Source: Cylindrodendrum hubeiense
Taxonomy: Eukaryota; Ascomycota; Sordariomycetes; Hypocreales; Nectriaceae
Length of the DNA stretch: 64,000 bases
NCBI GenBank assembly: GCA_014621425.1
Contig: JAANBB010000004.1
Coordinates: forward strand, 62,001-126,000
Direction of reading: 5' to 3'
The translations under genes were made by a program, and so were the position numbers. Position 1 is the first letter of the stretch; every line of letters starts with the position of its first letter. Shown here piece by piece: positions 34,501-46,394 of the stretch. A model generated the notes under the pieces. That model had not been told where the DNA came from. It saw only the letters and a list, made by a program, of their open reading frames with translations, and did not search any database.

Positions 34501-37128
34501 ATTTGCTCCAGTTCCAGGTAAACGGGAAGTTGGTCCGGCCTGCTGGAGATGAGGAGAAAGCTTTGACCAATCTAGAAGACGCCGATTTCCAGCTTCATGC
34601 TGTCATGGAGCAGAACATCCTGACAAAGATCTCAGAAGCCATGCAAGATTGGTTCAAAAGTGCACAAGCCTCAGTGCATGAAGGCATTGAGGAGGCAAAG
34701 AAGAAGGTTGACAAAGCCAAAGCCGACTTTGAACGCAAGTGTGTGGAGGCACAGGAAGAGGTTAGAAAAGCTCAAGCTGCATTTGACGCCGAGATGGAGG
34801 CAGCACAATCAACTCTTCGACAGAAAGAACAGGAATGCGAGGATGAACGCCGCGCAAATGAACTCTGGGTCATACAGGAGGAAAACAAGGCAGACGAAGA
34901 GATTAGGTCGGCAAACGCAGCTCTTGACGCTAAGAACAAAGATTTCCAGGACGATCTCGACGGAAAGAAACGAACTTTAAGCGAGAAACAACGACAGGGA
35001 GACGAGGCCATTGGAGGGGCTATTCGGGATTTGCAGGACAAGCGTATTACTCTCCAAAGAGGTTTTGGCTCGGCAGTTGATGCAATTCGAAGCGCACGAT
35101 CAGATGTTGAAGAGGCACAAAGTAAGTTGACACAATCTTCTCAAAGATCGGTTTATTAATGAATTTAGGGGATCTCTATAGAGCTAAAGAGCGGTGTGAC
35201 GACGCGGAGTCTGATTATGATAATTGCTCATGGCTGGAAGAGGTGTGGATGGTGAGTCAGCCTCAGCTGCTATATGGATCTCTCTAATCACATCGCTCTT
35301 CGCATAGTGGTGCCGTGTTCTCGCTCGTCAAGCAGAAGTCTGGGTTCTCACTTGCGCTCTTGAGGCCGTGAAGATGATCCTCTCCGCAGCGGAATGGGTA
35401 GTCCAGAATGTGGGTTACAACATTGCCAAGACAGCTGTGTATGTTGCAGAAATCGCTCTTGAGGGCGCCAGATCTTTTTGGGACGGCCTCATTGCCACTG
35501 CTAAGCTAGCTCTTGATGGCGTCGGAGCTGCTCACAAGGGATTTATAGAAGCAGCCAAATTCGCCGTGACAGCGGCCAACAAGGTGGCCCTTGGGATCAA
35601 GCAAGCGGCTGCAGCTGTGAAAGACAAGCTGCTCGCTGCGCAGCAGTTAATCTTAGGTGCATTGCGCGAAGTTGTCAAGAAGGTGGCTGAGGGAATCAGC
35701 TTTATTGCGTTCCGAGCGGCCCTGGAGGTGTTGGAGTTTGCGAAGAACGATCAGACTTGGGTGATAATTGCTAAGGGCGCATTGAGCGCTGCCGAAGCTG
35801 TCGCCCAAGCAGCCCTTGCAGCAGCAACCTGGCTCGCGGAGCGACTATGCGATACCCTCAACATCACAAAGGTAGAACTCACAACCAGCTTGAAGAGGAT
35901 AGCCCAAGGAGGAGAATTCGACATCCGAGTCTGTGGAAAGGTTCTAGGTCAGGACATTGACTTCCGCGCAACTTGGAGCCCGAAAAACATGCTAAGTTTC
36001 ATTATCGGGCTGTGCAAGAAATTATGGGATGACTTCATTGGCGGCGCGGAAAAGGGGTTGAAGGAGTATGAGGATCGAGGTGGGAAGATAAGTGACAATG
36101 TTCGCAACGCTCGTATGACTCGCATGGTTGCCTTGGAACCGTTGAGCAAGGAGTTGAAGGCGATTGAGAGTTCGCCTAGTGTCACGGCGGCCTCGATCAA
36201 GAAGGACGGGATCACCGCACCGGGCGGCAAGGATTTCAATGCCATCGCTGGTAACAATGCCATTGGTGGTAACAATGCCATCGGTGGTCAGAATACAGGT
36301 GCTGTGCATCCGATATCCGAGAGCTGGCAGCTTCTGGACAACAATCCTGAGACCACCAGCATTGTTATAGACGCTGCGAATCTCTACCAGCTCCATAGGT
36401 CGGGCCGGTTGTGGCGGTACACAGGCACTCCTTTGACTGGTTGGCAGGAATTGGACAACAACCGGGCAAGCAAGAAGATTGTGGCAGCGAATGGGATACT
36501 CTATCAGCTCCACGGCACTGGGCACATCTGGAAATACACTGGTCCAGCGTTCACTGGTTGGCAATTGTTGGACAACAACCCTGCCACCGCCGACATCATT
36601 GCGAGTGGTGGTGAGCTGTACCAGCTGCACAGGACGGGTCGCATCTGGAAGTATACAGGTACACCTCTGACCGGCTGGCAAGAGCTGGACAACAACTCAG
36701 CAACAAAGAAAATAGTTGCTTCCGGAGGGCATCTCTACCAGCTTCACAGGACCGGTCTCGTCTGGGAGTACACCGGAGTGCCGTTCACTGGATGGAAGGT
36801 GCTGGATACAAACCCAGCCACCATCGACGTCATCGCACGAGACCATGACCTCTACCAGCTTCATAACTCTGGAAGGGTCTGGAAATACACAGGCATTCCA
36901 GTGTCGGGATGGCAGGAGCTGGACAACAACCCGTTAACCAAGGAGATCGCTGTCGGAGCAGGTGGACTCTACCAGATACACAAGACTGGAGCGATCTGGA
37001 AGTACATCGGTCCACCTCTGACGGGTTGGAAAAAGCTCGGCGAGGACCGTGCGTCTGACTCAATTGTGGCGGGAAATGGGTTGTACCAGCTACATAAGAC
37101 GGGTCTCATATGGTGCCGCGCTGCATAG
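31510..37128 (+). CDS. Giant multidomain protein with coiled coil and tectonin-type beta-propeller, ~1,711 aa
   Basis: Ten exons: 31510-31560, 31612-31705, 31768-32378, 32431-32557, 32612-33322, 33375-33523, 33583-33755, 33806-35121, 35169-35251, 35308-37128. All nine introns are 47-62 nt and preserve the frame. There is no signal peptide. Residues 1-60 are basic and Pro/Lys-rich. About 60-915 hold repeated beta-rich modules of alternating charged and hydrophobic residues. About 917-1100 are a long Lys/Glu/Ala coiled coil (QEEVRKAQAAFDAEMEAAQS). About 1120-1290 are Ala-rich amphipathic helices (AAKFAVTAANKVALGIKQ), then a short beta region. From about 1444 to the end are seven 38-40-residue units ending LYQLHRTGRIWKYTGTPLTG, the tectonin/tachylectin-like propeller signature, often carbohydrate-binding. 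I know no named fungal protein with this architecture. Intracellular location is inferred. A carbohydrate- or membrane-binding defence or structural protein is speculation. Confidence 0.85.
36322..37125 (+). repeat. Seven tandem tectonin blades (coding repeat)
   Basis: Seven units of 114-120 nt each encode W-x2-LDNN-PATxxI-xA-LYQLHxTGxIWKYTGxPLTG. Adjacent units stay similar at DNA level, for example the recurring GGACAACAACC. The seventh unit ends early at IWCRAA, lacking the YTGxPLTG tail, which a closed propeller could obtain from the first blade's strand (the first blade begins directly at ESWQLLDNN). Confidence 0.9.
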
Positions 37129-37568
37129 ATTTCATCTCTTAATAACTCTTTAGCTTGCCATTAAAATTGGTGAGCACTCCCTCAATTCTACGATCCAGAT
37201 CGACTGGGAAGGGAGATTGGAGAGAACAGGTTTGCTATCGTGAGACCTGATCGTTTTTGTTCGCAACATGCTCTACCACGGAAGATCTAGAGAAGGTAGT
37301 TCACAGCGCCACTGCGTACTTGCGTGGATGAAATATACATCTACTTTTAGTAGCATTACCACATTTTTGTATTATTCAATTCAGAACAGAAACAAAACGT
37401 GTGAAAATGAGGGGCACCTTCCATTACTCGTACTAAGTTGCTTGACACAGGACTTTAGAAAGCTGAGAAGGATGACTGATGACTACCTTCTTCAATTTGG
37501 CCCTAATTGATCCATCTTATGTCGACAACCTGGTGACTACTTATCTTGAGCTACAATTTCGTATTCGT
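37129..37568. other. Convergent 3' intergenic region
   Basis: Between the 3' ends of the tectonin gene and the copper ATPase, which converge. It should contain both polyadenylation regions. No gene is supported. Confidence 0.45.
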
Positions 37569-40500
37569 CTATTTGCCAAGTCTCAAGAGCAACATAGAAA
37601 CAGCAGCGAGAATAACAGGTACGACGCTCACCATCTCGCCCAATCCCGCATATGCAGGTGGGATACGAAATTTGACCCACACGCCACTTGCCATCGTAAT
37701 GGCAAGGAAATTGTAGATGCCAGACCAGATAAAGTTGAAAGCCATCCGGTTGAACGAGGCCTTACTGACGTTAAGGAGGAAAGGAATGCCCTCGAGGCCA
37801 TTCATCAGGACCACGTCTGCTGCGCCTTGAGTCACGTCGCTGCTAGTCAAGCCGCCACCCATCTGAACACCAACATTGGCTTGAGCAACAGCGACTGCGT
37901 CGTTAGTGCCATCTCCACAGAATAGAACATACTTGGTCTTATCTTCCATGAGAGCAGAGATGTAGTCCCGCTTCTCCGCAGGAGTCCGCTCGCCAGCTAC
38001 ATTCTCGGCCGGAATACCAACAGTATTGGCAACGGTCTTGACCGCCTCGATCTGGTCTCCGGACACAAGATGAACTGTGATATTACGGGCTTTGAGTTCG
38101 GAAATTACCCGTGAAGCTTCGGGGCGGATCTGGACAGCGAGGCCAAAAATCACAAGAGGGGTCGAATCTCTAGTCACGACGAGGGTGGTAAGCCCAGCCT
38201 GTTGAAGACGCACCACCTCTGCCTCGGAGTTGGCCTTAGTCCACCGGGAGTTCCCGGCTCGAAGACGCGAAGCTCCATACTCTGCCTCAATTCCCGCGCC
38301 TGGGACGACTCGAACATTGGTAACTTGAGACATGATCTTGGCAGTTTGTTGCCCAAGACATTTATCGACGGCAGCAGAGACTGGATGCTTACCACCAGCA
38401 ACAAGAGCTTTAGCCAGGGCAATGTTTTCCTCTTCACAACCTTGAAGATGGACTTGTTCAACCACGGCGAGCTCAACCTCTGTGATGGTTCCGGTCTTGT
38501 CAAAGACAACATCGGTAGTCTTCCGAGCGCCTTCTGTGGTATCGGCTGACTTGATGATGACACCACCCCTAGCTGCGATACCACCAGCAACAACCAGAAC
38601 CATAGGGACTGCGAGACCGAGAGCACAAGGGCATGCGACTGCGAGTGTAGCGACTGCATATGTTATGGCGTTTCCGATACCCTTCTCAGTGCTGTAACCA
38701 AGAATTTTGATTCCCGCGGGGATCCAAATGATGAAGACGAGAATAGCGACTACTGCCATGACGGGGACGAACCAGCCTGCGACCTTATTGGCGAGATCCT
38801 GTATCTCGGGCTTGGAATTGGCAGCTTCTTCGACTAGCTGGGCGATATCTGTGACTGTGTTCTTTCCAGGCAAATGGGTAAGCTGGACAGTAACAGTGCC
38901 CTCGCCATTAACAGTGCCGGCGATGCATGCATCGCCCTTCTTCTTAACAATCGGTAGAGTTTCGCCAGTGAGCATGGACTCGTCCACCTCGGTTGCTCCA
39001 GAAACAACCAACCCATCGGTAGGAACACGCGAATGTGGAAGCAGCTTGAATTGGTCTCCGTACTGCAATAGTCGGGCATCAATCTCACTGTCGCCACCTT
39101 TTGAGACAAGTACAGCAGTATTGTTTTGCTTCGAGCGCAACGACACGGCGGCAACAGCCTGAACGCGGGCAAATGCGGCGATGAGTCGACCGACGAGGAT
39201 CAAGGTAATCAGCATTGTGCTGGTTTCGAAAAATTGGCCCTCGTCTAGTGGCTTGTCTGCCATGTCGAAGCCGAACGCGACGACTGAGTAGACGTAGGCA
39301 GCGGTGATGCTCATGACAACAATCATATCCATCTCGACAACGCGGCTGTACCAAAGCGCAGATAGGGCTGGGCGATAAAACTCGGGGATTGCGATGGTTT
39401 GGACCAGAGTAGCAAGGACTAGACAGATTATTCCTCCGGTCTTCTTGCCAACCAGATCATCTCCCCACGAGAGCACAGCGACAGGAATAGTGAGCGCAGC
39501 AGCTATAAGGGTCTTGGTGAGCTGGTCCCAAAGGCGGCGCCGACTGTTCTCGAGCTGAGGGTCGCCACGGGGCTGGGCTAAACCTTCGCAACGGTCCTTG
39601 ACGAGTTCGAAGAGATCGCGAGCTCCAATAACGGTTGGCTCATAGGCGATGCGAACAGTTTTCTTGTCAATAGACTGGACATCGGTCACGCCTAGTGGTT
39701 GCTCAGCGGCGAGTCGCTTTCCTTCGACTGGCGAGGCCAAGATATCCAAGAAGAAGCTGCCGCCAACGATCTTGCTGATTGCAAATCCACTGGCTGTTGA
39801 CGCAAAGCGAATTACCTCGTCGGTGTTGGTGACGGAGGTATCAATGTTGAACTCACCCTTGCCGATGACAAAGTTGACTTGCGCCTGAGAAACGCCAGTC
39901 ATGGTGCCGAATACTCGCATCAACTTGTCGGCGCAAGTAGTGCAGTCCATGCCACTGACAAGAAAGCCAACAGTCTCGATATCACCATGCTTCTCGGGGT
40001 CAGTGTCTTGGAGGTGTCCTGTTGCACTGTGACCAGATGGCTTAAAGGCCGGGATTATAGAGGCTTTTGGTTTTGTTTTGGTTTTCTTATGCTTGTGGCC
40101 AGAATGTGACTTCTTTTCCACGTTCGCAGTCCGTGCCTTGCTGCCCATACAGCAGGTTTCGAGCGAAGCCGCACCTTGGTTGATGACGCTGCGGCAGATG
40201 CAGCGGAGTTGTTCGATGTAACTGCTGTACTGGTCGAAGGCTGCCTCGAGGTGGGTGCTGCAGGCTGATCCAGCTTTGTGGTCGCCATGATCGTGCTCGT
40301 GAGGATGATTCAAGGACGCTGGACTTTATTTAGTACTCAATCTATGAACAGTGATCGATAGGTTAGACTCACTTTCATGGCCCGGGTCATCTTGACAGGC
40401 CTTTCCGCACTCGAGAGCCGCCACAGCTTCGATGCATTTCTCTGTGAGTAACATATTAGAACCTAGAACCTCGGAACTCATGACTCTATCATTAGAGTAG

Positions 40501-40877
40501 AGGTTGTGGCGTATAAGCTTACCGTCACAACGCTCCTCGCTTCCACAGCAGGTCGAGGTTTCCGACATCATGCTGGAGGCGTCCGAATGAGAGTCATCAC
40601 AACATCCTCCATGACCATGTCCATCGTCGGAATGGGAGTCATCACAACATCCCGCGTGGCCATGGCCGTCGTCAGAATGGCCTTCGTCGGAGTGAGAGTC
40701 GCCGCAACATCCTCCATGGTCATGGCCGTCGTGGGAGTGGGCTTCATCAGAATGGCCTTCGTCGGAATGAGAGTCGTCGCAGCATCCCCCATGTTTGTGG
40801 TCGTTGCCATGTTCCTCGGGGGTTGGCGGGTGGGACTGGTGGTCCCCAGTTGGTTTAGCACAGCACGATGCGCCCAT
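37569..40877 (-). CDS. Copper-exporting P1B-type ATPase with metal-rich leader
   Basis: Exons 40877-40523, 40441-40373 and 40318-37569 give about 1,057 residues. The N-terminal 110 residues contain tandem [19 protein letters not shown] repeats rich in Cys, His and Asp, a probable copper-binding leader. Next come more Cys pairs ([18 protein letters not shown]), a His/Lys-rich linker, and an HMA domain with the MDCTTC metal site. The core has LTGETLP, the transmembrane metal motif ACPCALG, the phosphorylation site DKTGTIT, the HP motif (GGKHPVSA) and GDGTNDAVA. All catalytic motifs are intact. The protein would move Cu(I) across the plasma or a secretory membrane and confer copper tolerance; it resembles fungal CrpA-type pumps. 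The start at 40877 (MGASCC) is preferred over upstream non-ATG extensions. Confidence 0.95.
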
Positions 40878-41545
40878 GGTTGGAGTTGGAGAGAAAGGGC
40901 GAATATGTGATTTACTGCAAAGCAATTGTGCCTTGAATGTTTTTTATGAGGCTGAGTACAAGGGATTCCCATCTTAAATAACTGATGCTAATTATATGAC
41001 AAGGGGTTGGCCCACTAAGCCTCCGGGGCGACTTTGGCGGAGGGTTGAATGTCTCCGCGCTGCCTCCCGCTTTAAGTCCGCGCTGCTTTGCCACCCGATT
41101 GTTTGCGTGCACTAATGTTGTCGGACACAGGGAACGGGCTAATCAAAAATAAGCGACATCAACCAGAGAATTTGGGAAGCTGTAATGTTTGATCCATGAG
41201 ATTGCCATTTAAGATTCTGGCTCAATTGAGCAGGAGAAGTTGAAGTAGTGAAGGGCAAACTCAAGACCTAACAAACTAGACTGGCGTTTCCAAGCGGCCA
41301 AGAGAGGTCAGGCATGCGTTGCCGCTCTCTGTATATCAATTTACAGGACCTCGTATTTATGTTTGCGCGGCCGCTCCGACGTCGGCGTTGCGAAAACTTG
41401 ATGTCGCTGCTCCATAGCAAGTGTTTCTTCAACTCTCGGCACTGGAAGGCAGGGGAGTCGCATCGGCAGCCAGGCATGTCGTGTGATTCAGGGAACAAGG
41501 CTCTGAAGGGTCAGTCAATTGGTCTCCAAGCAACTGCTAGTTTAT
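40878..41545. other. Intergenic region upstream of the copper ATPase
   Basis: About 670 bp with no supported gene; it holds the ATPase promoter. I did not find an unambiguous copper-response element. Confidence 0.4.
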
Positions 41546-42775
41546 TTATGCCAAAATGATCTTCTGCGCCTCTTCAATTACCGCCTGCACCTGATCAACT
41601 GTGCGGAAGCAGGCGCAGGCTATCGTCATGTCCACTTCCTTGGGGCATAGCTCGGCCGGGTGCTTGCCAGCCGGTAGAGACTCGGTGTTGCTGCAGCTTG
41701 TCCCCGACTCGCAGTTCTCGTGGCCTTCGGTATGTAGCTGACTCTGTCTTTTTGCAAGACCGTCGCTCAAACTTAAAAGGTTATCAAGCTCAAGTTTTAA
41801 ACTTGCCTTGAGAAAGGTGACGTAGCTTTGCCCATCGACTGCTAGCTCGACGGTGCTGTGCTCATCCGGTAGCTGACCTACCATCAGGTTTATAAGCGTG
41901 CCGTTTACAGAAGACTCCACAGCGCGTTGTTTCTGGTGAAAGAAAAAGTCACCGTATGAGGATCCAATGCTCGACAGTAACGAGCCCAACAGGTAGACAT
42001 TCCTGGAGGTGCGAGGGCTCTTGATGGATTCGAAACAGACGGTGCACTCTAGGATCTTTCTTGCAGACTGCATTGACTGCTTGAGAACTTTGAGCGCCTG
42101 GAAAGTGTCGAGGGAATTTTCTATTAGAGAAAAGTGCTCGTTGACCAGGTCGGCACAGGAGCACTTTTTTGAGGAGCGGCCCGGCGTCGCTGCACGTTCG
42201 GGGTTCTGAGCGGAAGCTGTAGTACTGTCTGTGCTTTGATCACTCTGCATCACAGGCCCCTGGTGGCGAATGCATGGACTGCAACAGTCTTGCGATGCCG
42301 GCACGATGGTCTCGGCTCCGTTGCCGTTGACGGCGGGTGGCATTGCTTCTTGGCTCTGGATAGGGCTCTGGGCGGAAGCAAAGTCTATGCTGAAGGGTGG
42401 GAGCGGCGTGTTGAAGTCATCGAGAAACTGGTCCATCATCTCGGGAAAGCTGCCGACGTCGATGAGATCGGCCGGCATTGACACGGCATGTTGCGCGGCA
42501 GGACTGGGCTGTCCCGGCTGGGCGGATTGGCGTCTCCGAGGCCGGCCCATAGTCCTCATCAGCGAGTATTCGCAGTTCAAAGCAAAGTACGAGCATCGTT
42601 CACAGAGCGGAGCATGGCGCGAGCACCTCACTTTGCGTTTCCCTGTTCAGATGTGACGCGGTCAGCTACGGGCGCCGTGGTTATGAGGGGGGAGCGCTGA
42701 GTTACTGCAGGGGTCGCAGGCACGGTGCTGCGACTTGTCGCTAACGGACTTGTCGCTAACGGGGCGAGAGTCCAT
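41546..42775 (-). CDS. AflR-like Zn2Cys6 transcription factor
   Basis: Exon 1 (42775-42706) and exon 2 (42642-41546) join across a 63-nt intron placed inside the zinc cluster, giving about 388 residues. The joined cluster is perfect: C-x2-C-x6-C-x6-C-x2-C-x6-C, spanning CDPC..KVRC..LCERC..NC at residues 20-47, followed by the MGRPRRR basic stretch seen after the cluster in AflR-type regulators. The C-terminal half, with [30 protein letters not shown] and SSYGDFF, resembles the AflR regulatory domain of secondary-metabolite clusters. It would act in the nucleus on CGG- or TCG-containing sites. It is adjacent to the flavoprotein and exporter genes, which are its likely targets. Confidence 0.85.
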
Positions 42776-43820
42776 GTCACTAGCGAGTCAGAGGGAGCAG
42801 CAGAGCGTCTGTGGGCTCTGTTGACGCTGGGCAGGCGGCTTTGGCGGCTTGGAGAGTATGCGGCCATCAAGGTGTCCGTCGGCTGAGGTCCGTCGGCTGA
42901 GACACGACACTGAGGGCGAAAAACAGCCGTGGCGTTGGTTGGTTTGACACGCGGAGCGGAGACTTTCGAAGCGCGGCCATTATAAAAGTCGCCGCGGTGG
43001 TGGGGCCATGACAAGCATGATTTATTCGGAATGCCGCGTTCACGTGACCCTGACTAATACGATGGGCTGCCGAGGTTGATGTGAAAGCTGAAAGAGAGAC
43101 AGCAGACTCAACTCCGGGTTGAAATCACTATTCCATGCTTCGATATACAGGTGACTGGCTTTACGAGTACTATGCTCCGTTTTAAACCAAACCACTACAC
43201 TGTTGCAAACACCGAACCCGGCATAAAACATACAACCTGAATTGAACCATTACAACGGGGGCATCCGTGCAGCCAAGCGAATCCCCAGCACCGGTAACCC
43301 CTATCGCGGGCTGTAACAACTACCCGAGTCCGGTATTTACCAGGCAATCGTTGACTCCTTCGTATCCACAATAAGAACTGCCGGGACGGCTACACCATCC
43401 GGCAGATGCGTACGCGCTGCGCTATTTAAGTCCTATGCTCTTTAAACTCGTCATGGTGGAGGTTCGCAACGTTGCAAAACTCTACGTTGCCTTATCCGAC
43501 CCAAATAAAAGATAATCCGTGTAGTAATAACTCATACGTATATTCAATGCGATACCTTACTAGCAATAACCTAATCTACGGGCTAGTACAACTACCCGAG
43601 TCCGGATCCCGAGACAATGCCATTGTCTTCTGAACCACAAAATGATCCACTAGAATAATTAAACCACCGAGTAGATGTATGCACAGTAGGCTATTTATAC
43701 TCGTTATAAACTTCTAGTTGCCATGTATATTTTCCCCCAGAATTCAACACATCATCGACATACCATTCGCTTACATCACTTTCGTAAATAGGGCCTTTGA
43801 ACCTCGACTGACCCTCCGCC
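42776..43820. promoter_or_regulatory. Divergent promoter with a duplicated ACAACTACCCGAGTCCGG element
   Basis: This 1-kb region separates the divergent AflR-like gene and the monooxygenase. The 18-mer ACAACTACCCGAGTCCGG occurs at 43316-43333 and again at 43588-43605, within 27-bp copies starting at 43307 and 43579. Each copy is followed about 110 bp later by a similar CTATTTA(A/T) stretch, so it looks like a diverged 272-bp tandem duplication. The motif contains CGG/CCG triplets of the kind Zn2Cys6 factors bind; binding is inference. Confidence 0.55.
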
Positions 43821-46394
43821 ATGCCGTTCAAAATCATCATAGTGGGAGGCAGCGTCGCCGGACTTTCCCTCGCCAACATGCTGGAGAAGTCCAATATCGA
43901 CTATATTTTACTCGAGGGATACCCAGAAATCGCCCCCCAAGTCGGAGCCAGTATTGGCCTGCTCCCCAATGGGCTCCGCATTCTAGACCAACTCGGCTGT
44001 TACGAGGCCTACCGTGCGAAAGCCGAAGATCAGATTTACCAGCAAGTGTATCTACGGAAATCGAATGGAAAGATCTATGGCTATCAACACGATCTCATGG
44101 AGATGTGGTAAAAGATGTACCTAGGAGCCCGTTCCTAATGCCTAATGTGTGTTGGCAACTGACATTAATGCAGGCTCGGATATCCCATGATTTTTATTGA
44201 CAGACAGATGCTTCTCCAAGTCTTGTATGGCAACCTGAAGCACAAGGAGAAGGTTCTGACGTCTCAGCGGGTGGTATCTGTGGATTTTACCGAGTCTGGG
44301 GTCCGAGCCACCACCAAGGACAACAACATTTACGAGGGTGATCTCATAATTGGAGCCGACGGAATCCACAGCAAAATCAGGGAAGAGATGTGGCGGAACG
44401 CACCCTTGGGATACTTCTCTCCTAATGAAGACACCCAGATACCGGCTTCCACTAAATGCATCTTCGGCATCTCCAAAAGGCCTCCGGGCTACCCTGGAGC
44501 CAGCCAACAAAATACGTTCAACAAAGGCTATAGCTACTACATTATGGAGGCACCTGGAGACCGTTTGTACTGGTTCTTGTTCGTGGAACTTGACCCGACG
44601 CTGTATGGACAGGATATTCCAAAGTAGGTGTTTGGTCCCAAGTCGACATCTGCCAGAGGCTGACCTAGCAGGTACACAAAACTTGACGAAGAAGAGCTCG
44701 TTAATCAGCACCTGGATGATTATGTTACGGAGAACATAAAATTCAGGGACATCTACGAAAACCGCATTGTCACAACACTTGCGCCTCTTCAGACGTATGT
44801 TTTCAAGAAGTGGCATTACCGAAGAATTATTACTATCGGAGATTCTGCACATAAGGTAGGCTCGAACAGTGATTTCTGATTTGCGAGGGAGAGACAGCAA
44901 CTGATGATAATTTTACAGGTCGACCCAGTCACAGGCCAGGGTGGTAACGGCGCGATCGAGTCCGGAGCACTTCTGGTCAATGCTCTGTTGCGCAAGTTGG
45001 ATGAGAGTCCAAACGGCCTACGCGAAGACCAAGTGGAGAGCGCCCTCGCTGAGGTCCATGCTGGTCGATTTGTGAGTAGAATTCATCAGCTTTTGCCCCA
45101 AGTCGTTACCAATGCGGGGCGAAGCAGCACGACCAGAGCTAACACTTGTGCGATGATCAGGATCGAGCAGAAGATGTAGTCAAACAAGGCTACTGGCTGC
45201 AAGACGTCTTCACCAAACGAAATCTCATTTCTACACTTATCGCTCGCTACGGACTGCCTGCTCTGGGCTCCTTCGGTGTTCTATACCGCGGGGTAGAATT
45301 TTGCGCGCCGGCGACGAGTCTGGAAAGACTCGAGATTCCAAACCGTCCACGTGCAGTCCCGTTCGAGGACGAGTTGCCTGCCAAACCAGTCAAGGTGGTG
45401 ACGATGATGCACAAGGTTCTTCCTATTGCCTTTTTTGCATTGTTGTGCTTCGTCTCCACAGGATCAGTCCACGTGCCGAAGAAACTGGAAACATTCATTG
45501 ATGGGCTGAGTCTGGATGGGGACCAGACATCAATGCTACCGGCTATCACGTTTGTTACAAACTGGGCCTGCCTTCTGACAATGGCACTGGTTGAGTCAAA
45601 CCGCGTGGGTAATCAACTCGCAGCCCTAGCCTTGTGAGTCCACTAAATCACTTTATCTCATTCTTGAAACTGTTAGATTCAGGATGATGCACAGAAATCT
45701 AATGTGAAGCGTTAGTACTGGTATTTTTGCTGTCGTCAACAAATTTCTTGGGCCCAGTGCACTGGCACCTTTGAGTTGCATCTTTGCCCAATTCTCTTCC
45801 GGCTCAATCGTTGGAAGATATGTACCAGTCGAGACCGCAAGGATGATATTACCTATCATGTTGATGGGCTGTCTCGCGCCTGCCGGGCTCGCTCTTCACT
45901 TTCTGGATCCACAGTCCATCGCCATTTGGCGCGGTTCTCCCCTTCTATGTTTCCTTCTTGCCAGGGGAATCACAGGCATGGGGAAGCCTGAACAAGGGCC
46001 GGAAAGAAAGAAGTTCCACAATATGTTCGCAAAGGCGGATGCGCCTATCATCAAGCGCATTCATTACACAGTGCTTGGGGCCTCTGCTGTAGCTCATATG
46101 GCTAACCTAGTCTCTCTTGGTATCGGGGCAAGTCTGTCATTCGGTGGTGGAAATGTGGCTATGGCTGCGCTGGGATTGTCGAAGTATGACGGCTTGATCT
46201 TTACGCTTTCAGCATTGGTGCTCTCTCTTGGCATCTCGTCATGGAACCTACGTCTCAGCGGGTACATTACAACAGAACAGGCATTGCAATCTGCTCTCGC
46301 TATTGTTGGGGGTATCTGTATCGCCGGCCCGGCAGCTACAGTAGCAGCTGTTGCTATCTGGCGTGAGAGCATTCTTACTAGCTTCAGTCATTGA
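43821..46394 (+). CDS. FAD-dependent monooxygenase fused to a multi-pass membrane domain
   Basis: Six exons (43821-44107, 44174-44623, 44672-44855, 44919-45071, 45161-45633, 45716-46394) give about 741 residues in frame. Residues 1-420 are a group A flavoprotein monooxygenase: the FAD Rossmann motif ([17 protein letters not shown]), the DG motif ([10 protein letters not shown]) and the GD motif ([18 protein letters not shown]) are all present. It matches the epoxidase-type enzymes of fungal meroterpenoid and indole-diterpene pathways. Those are usually about 470 residues; here another ~300 residues contain seven or eight hydrophobic segments (for example [31 protein letters not shown]). The ESNRVGN loop in this part is reminiscent of integral-membrane terpene cyclases, a weak resemblance. 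It likely oxidises a hydrophobic substrate at the ER membrane. A fused cyclase is a hypothesis. Confidence 0.85.

Noticed and set aside
36022..36681. 219-codon minus-strand frame
   Set aside because: Antisense shadow of the tectonin repeats; its length follows from the repeat codon pattern.
40506..40910. Plus-strand frame across the Cys/His repeats
   Set aside because: Antisense shadow of the copper ATPase leader.
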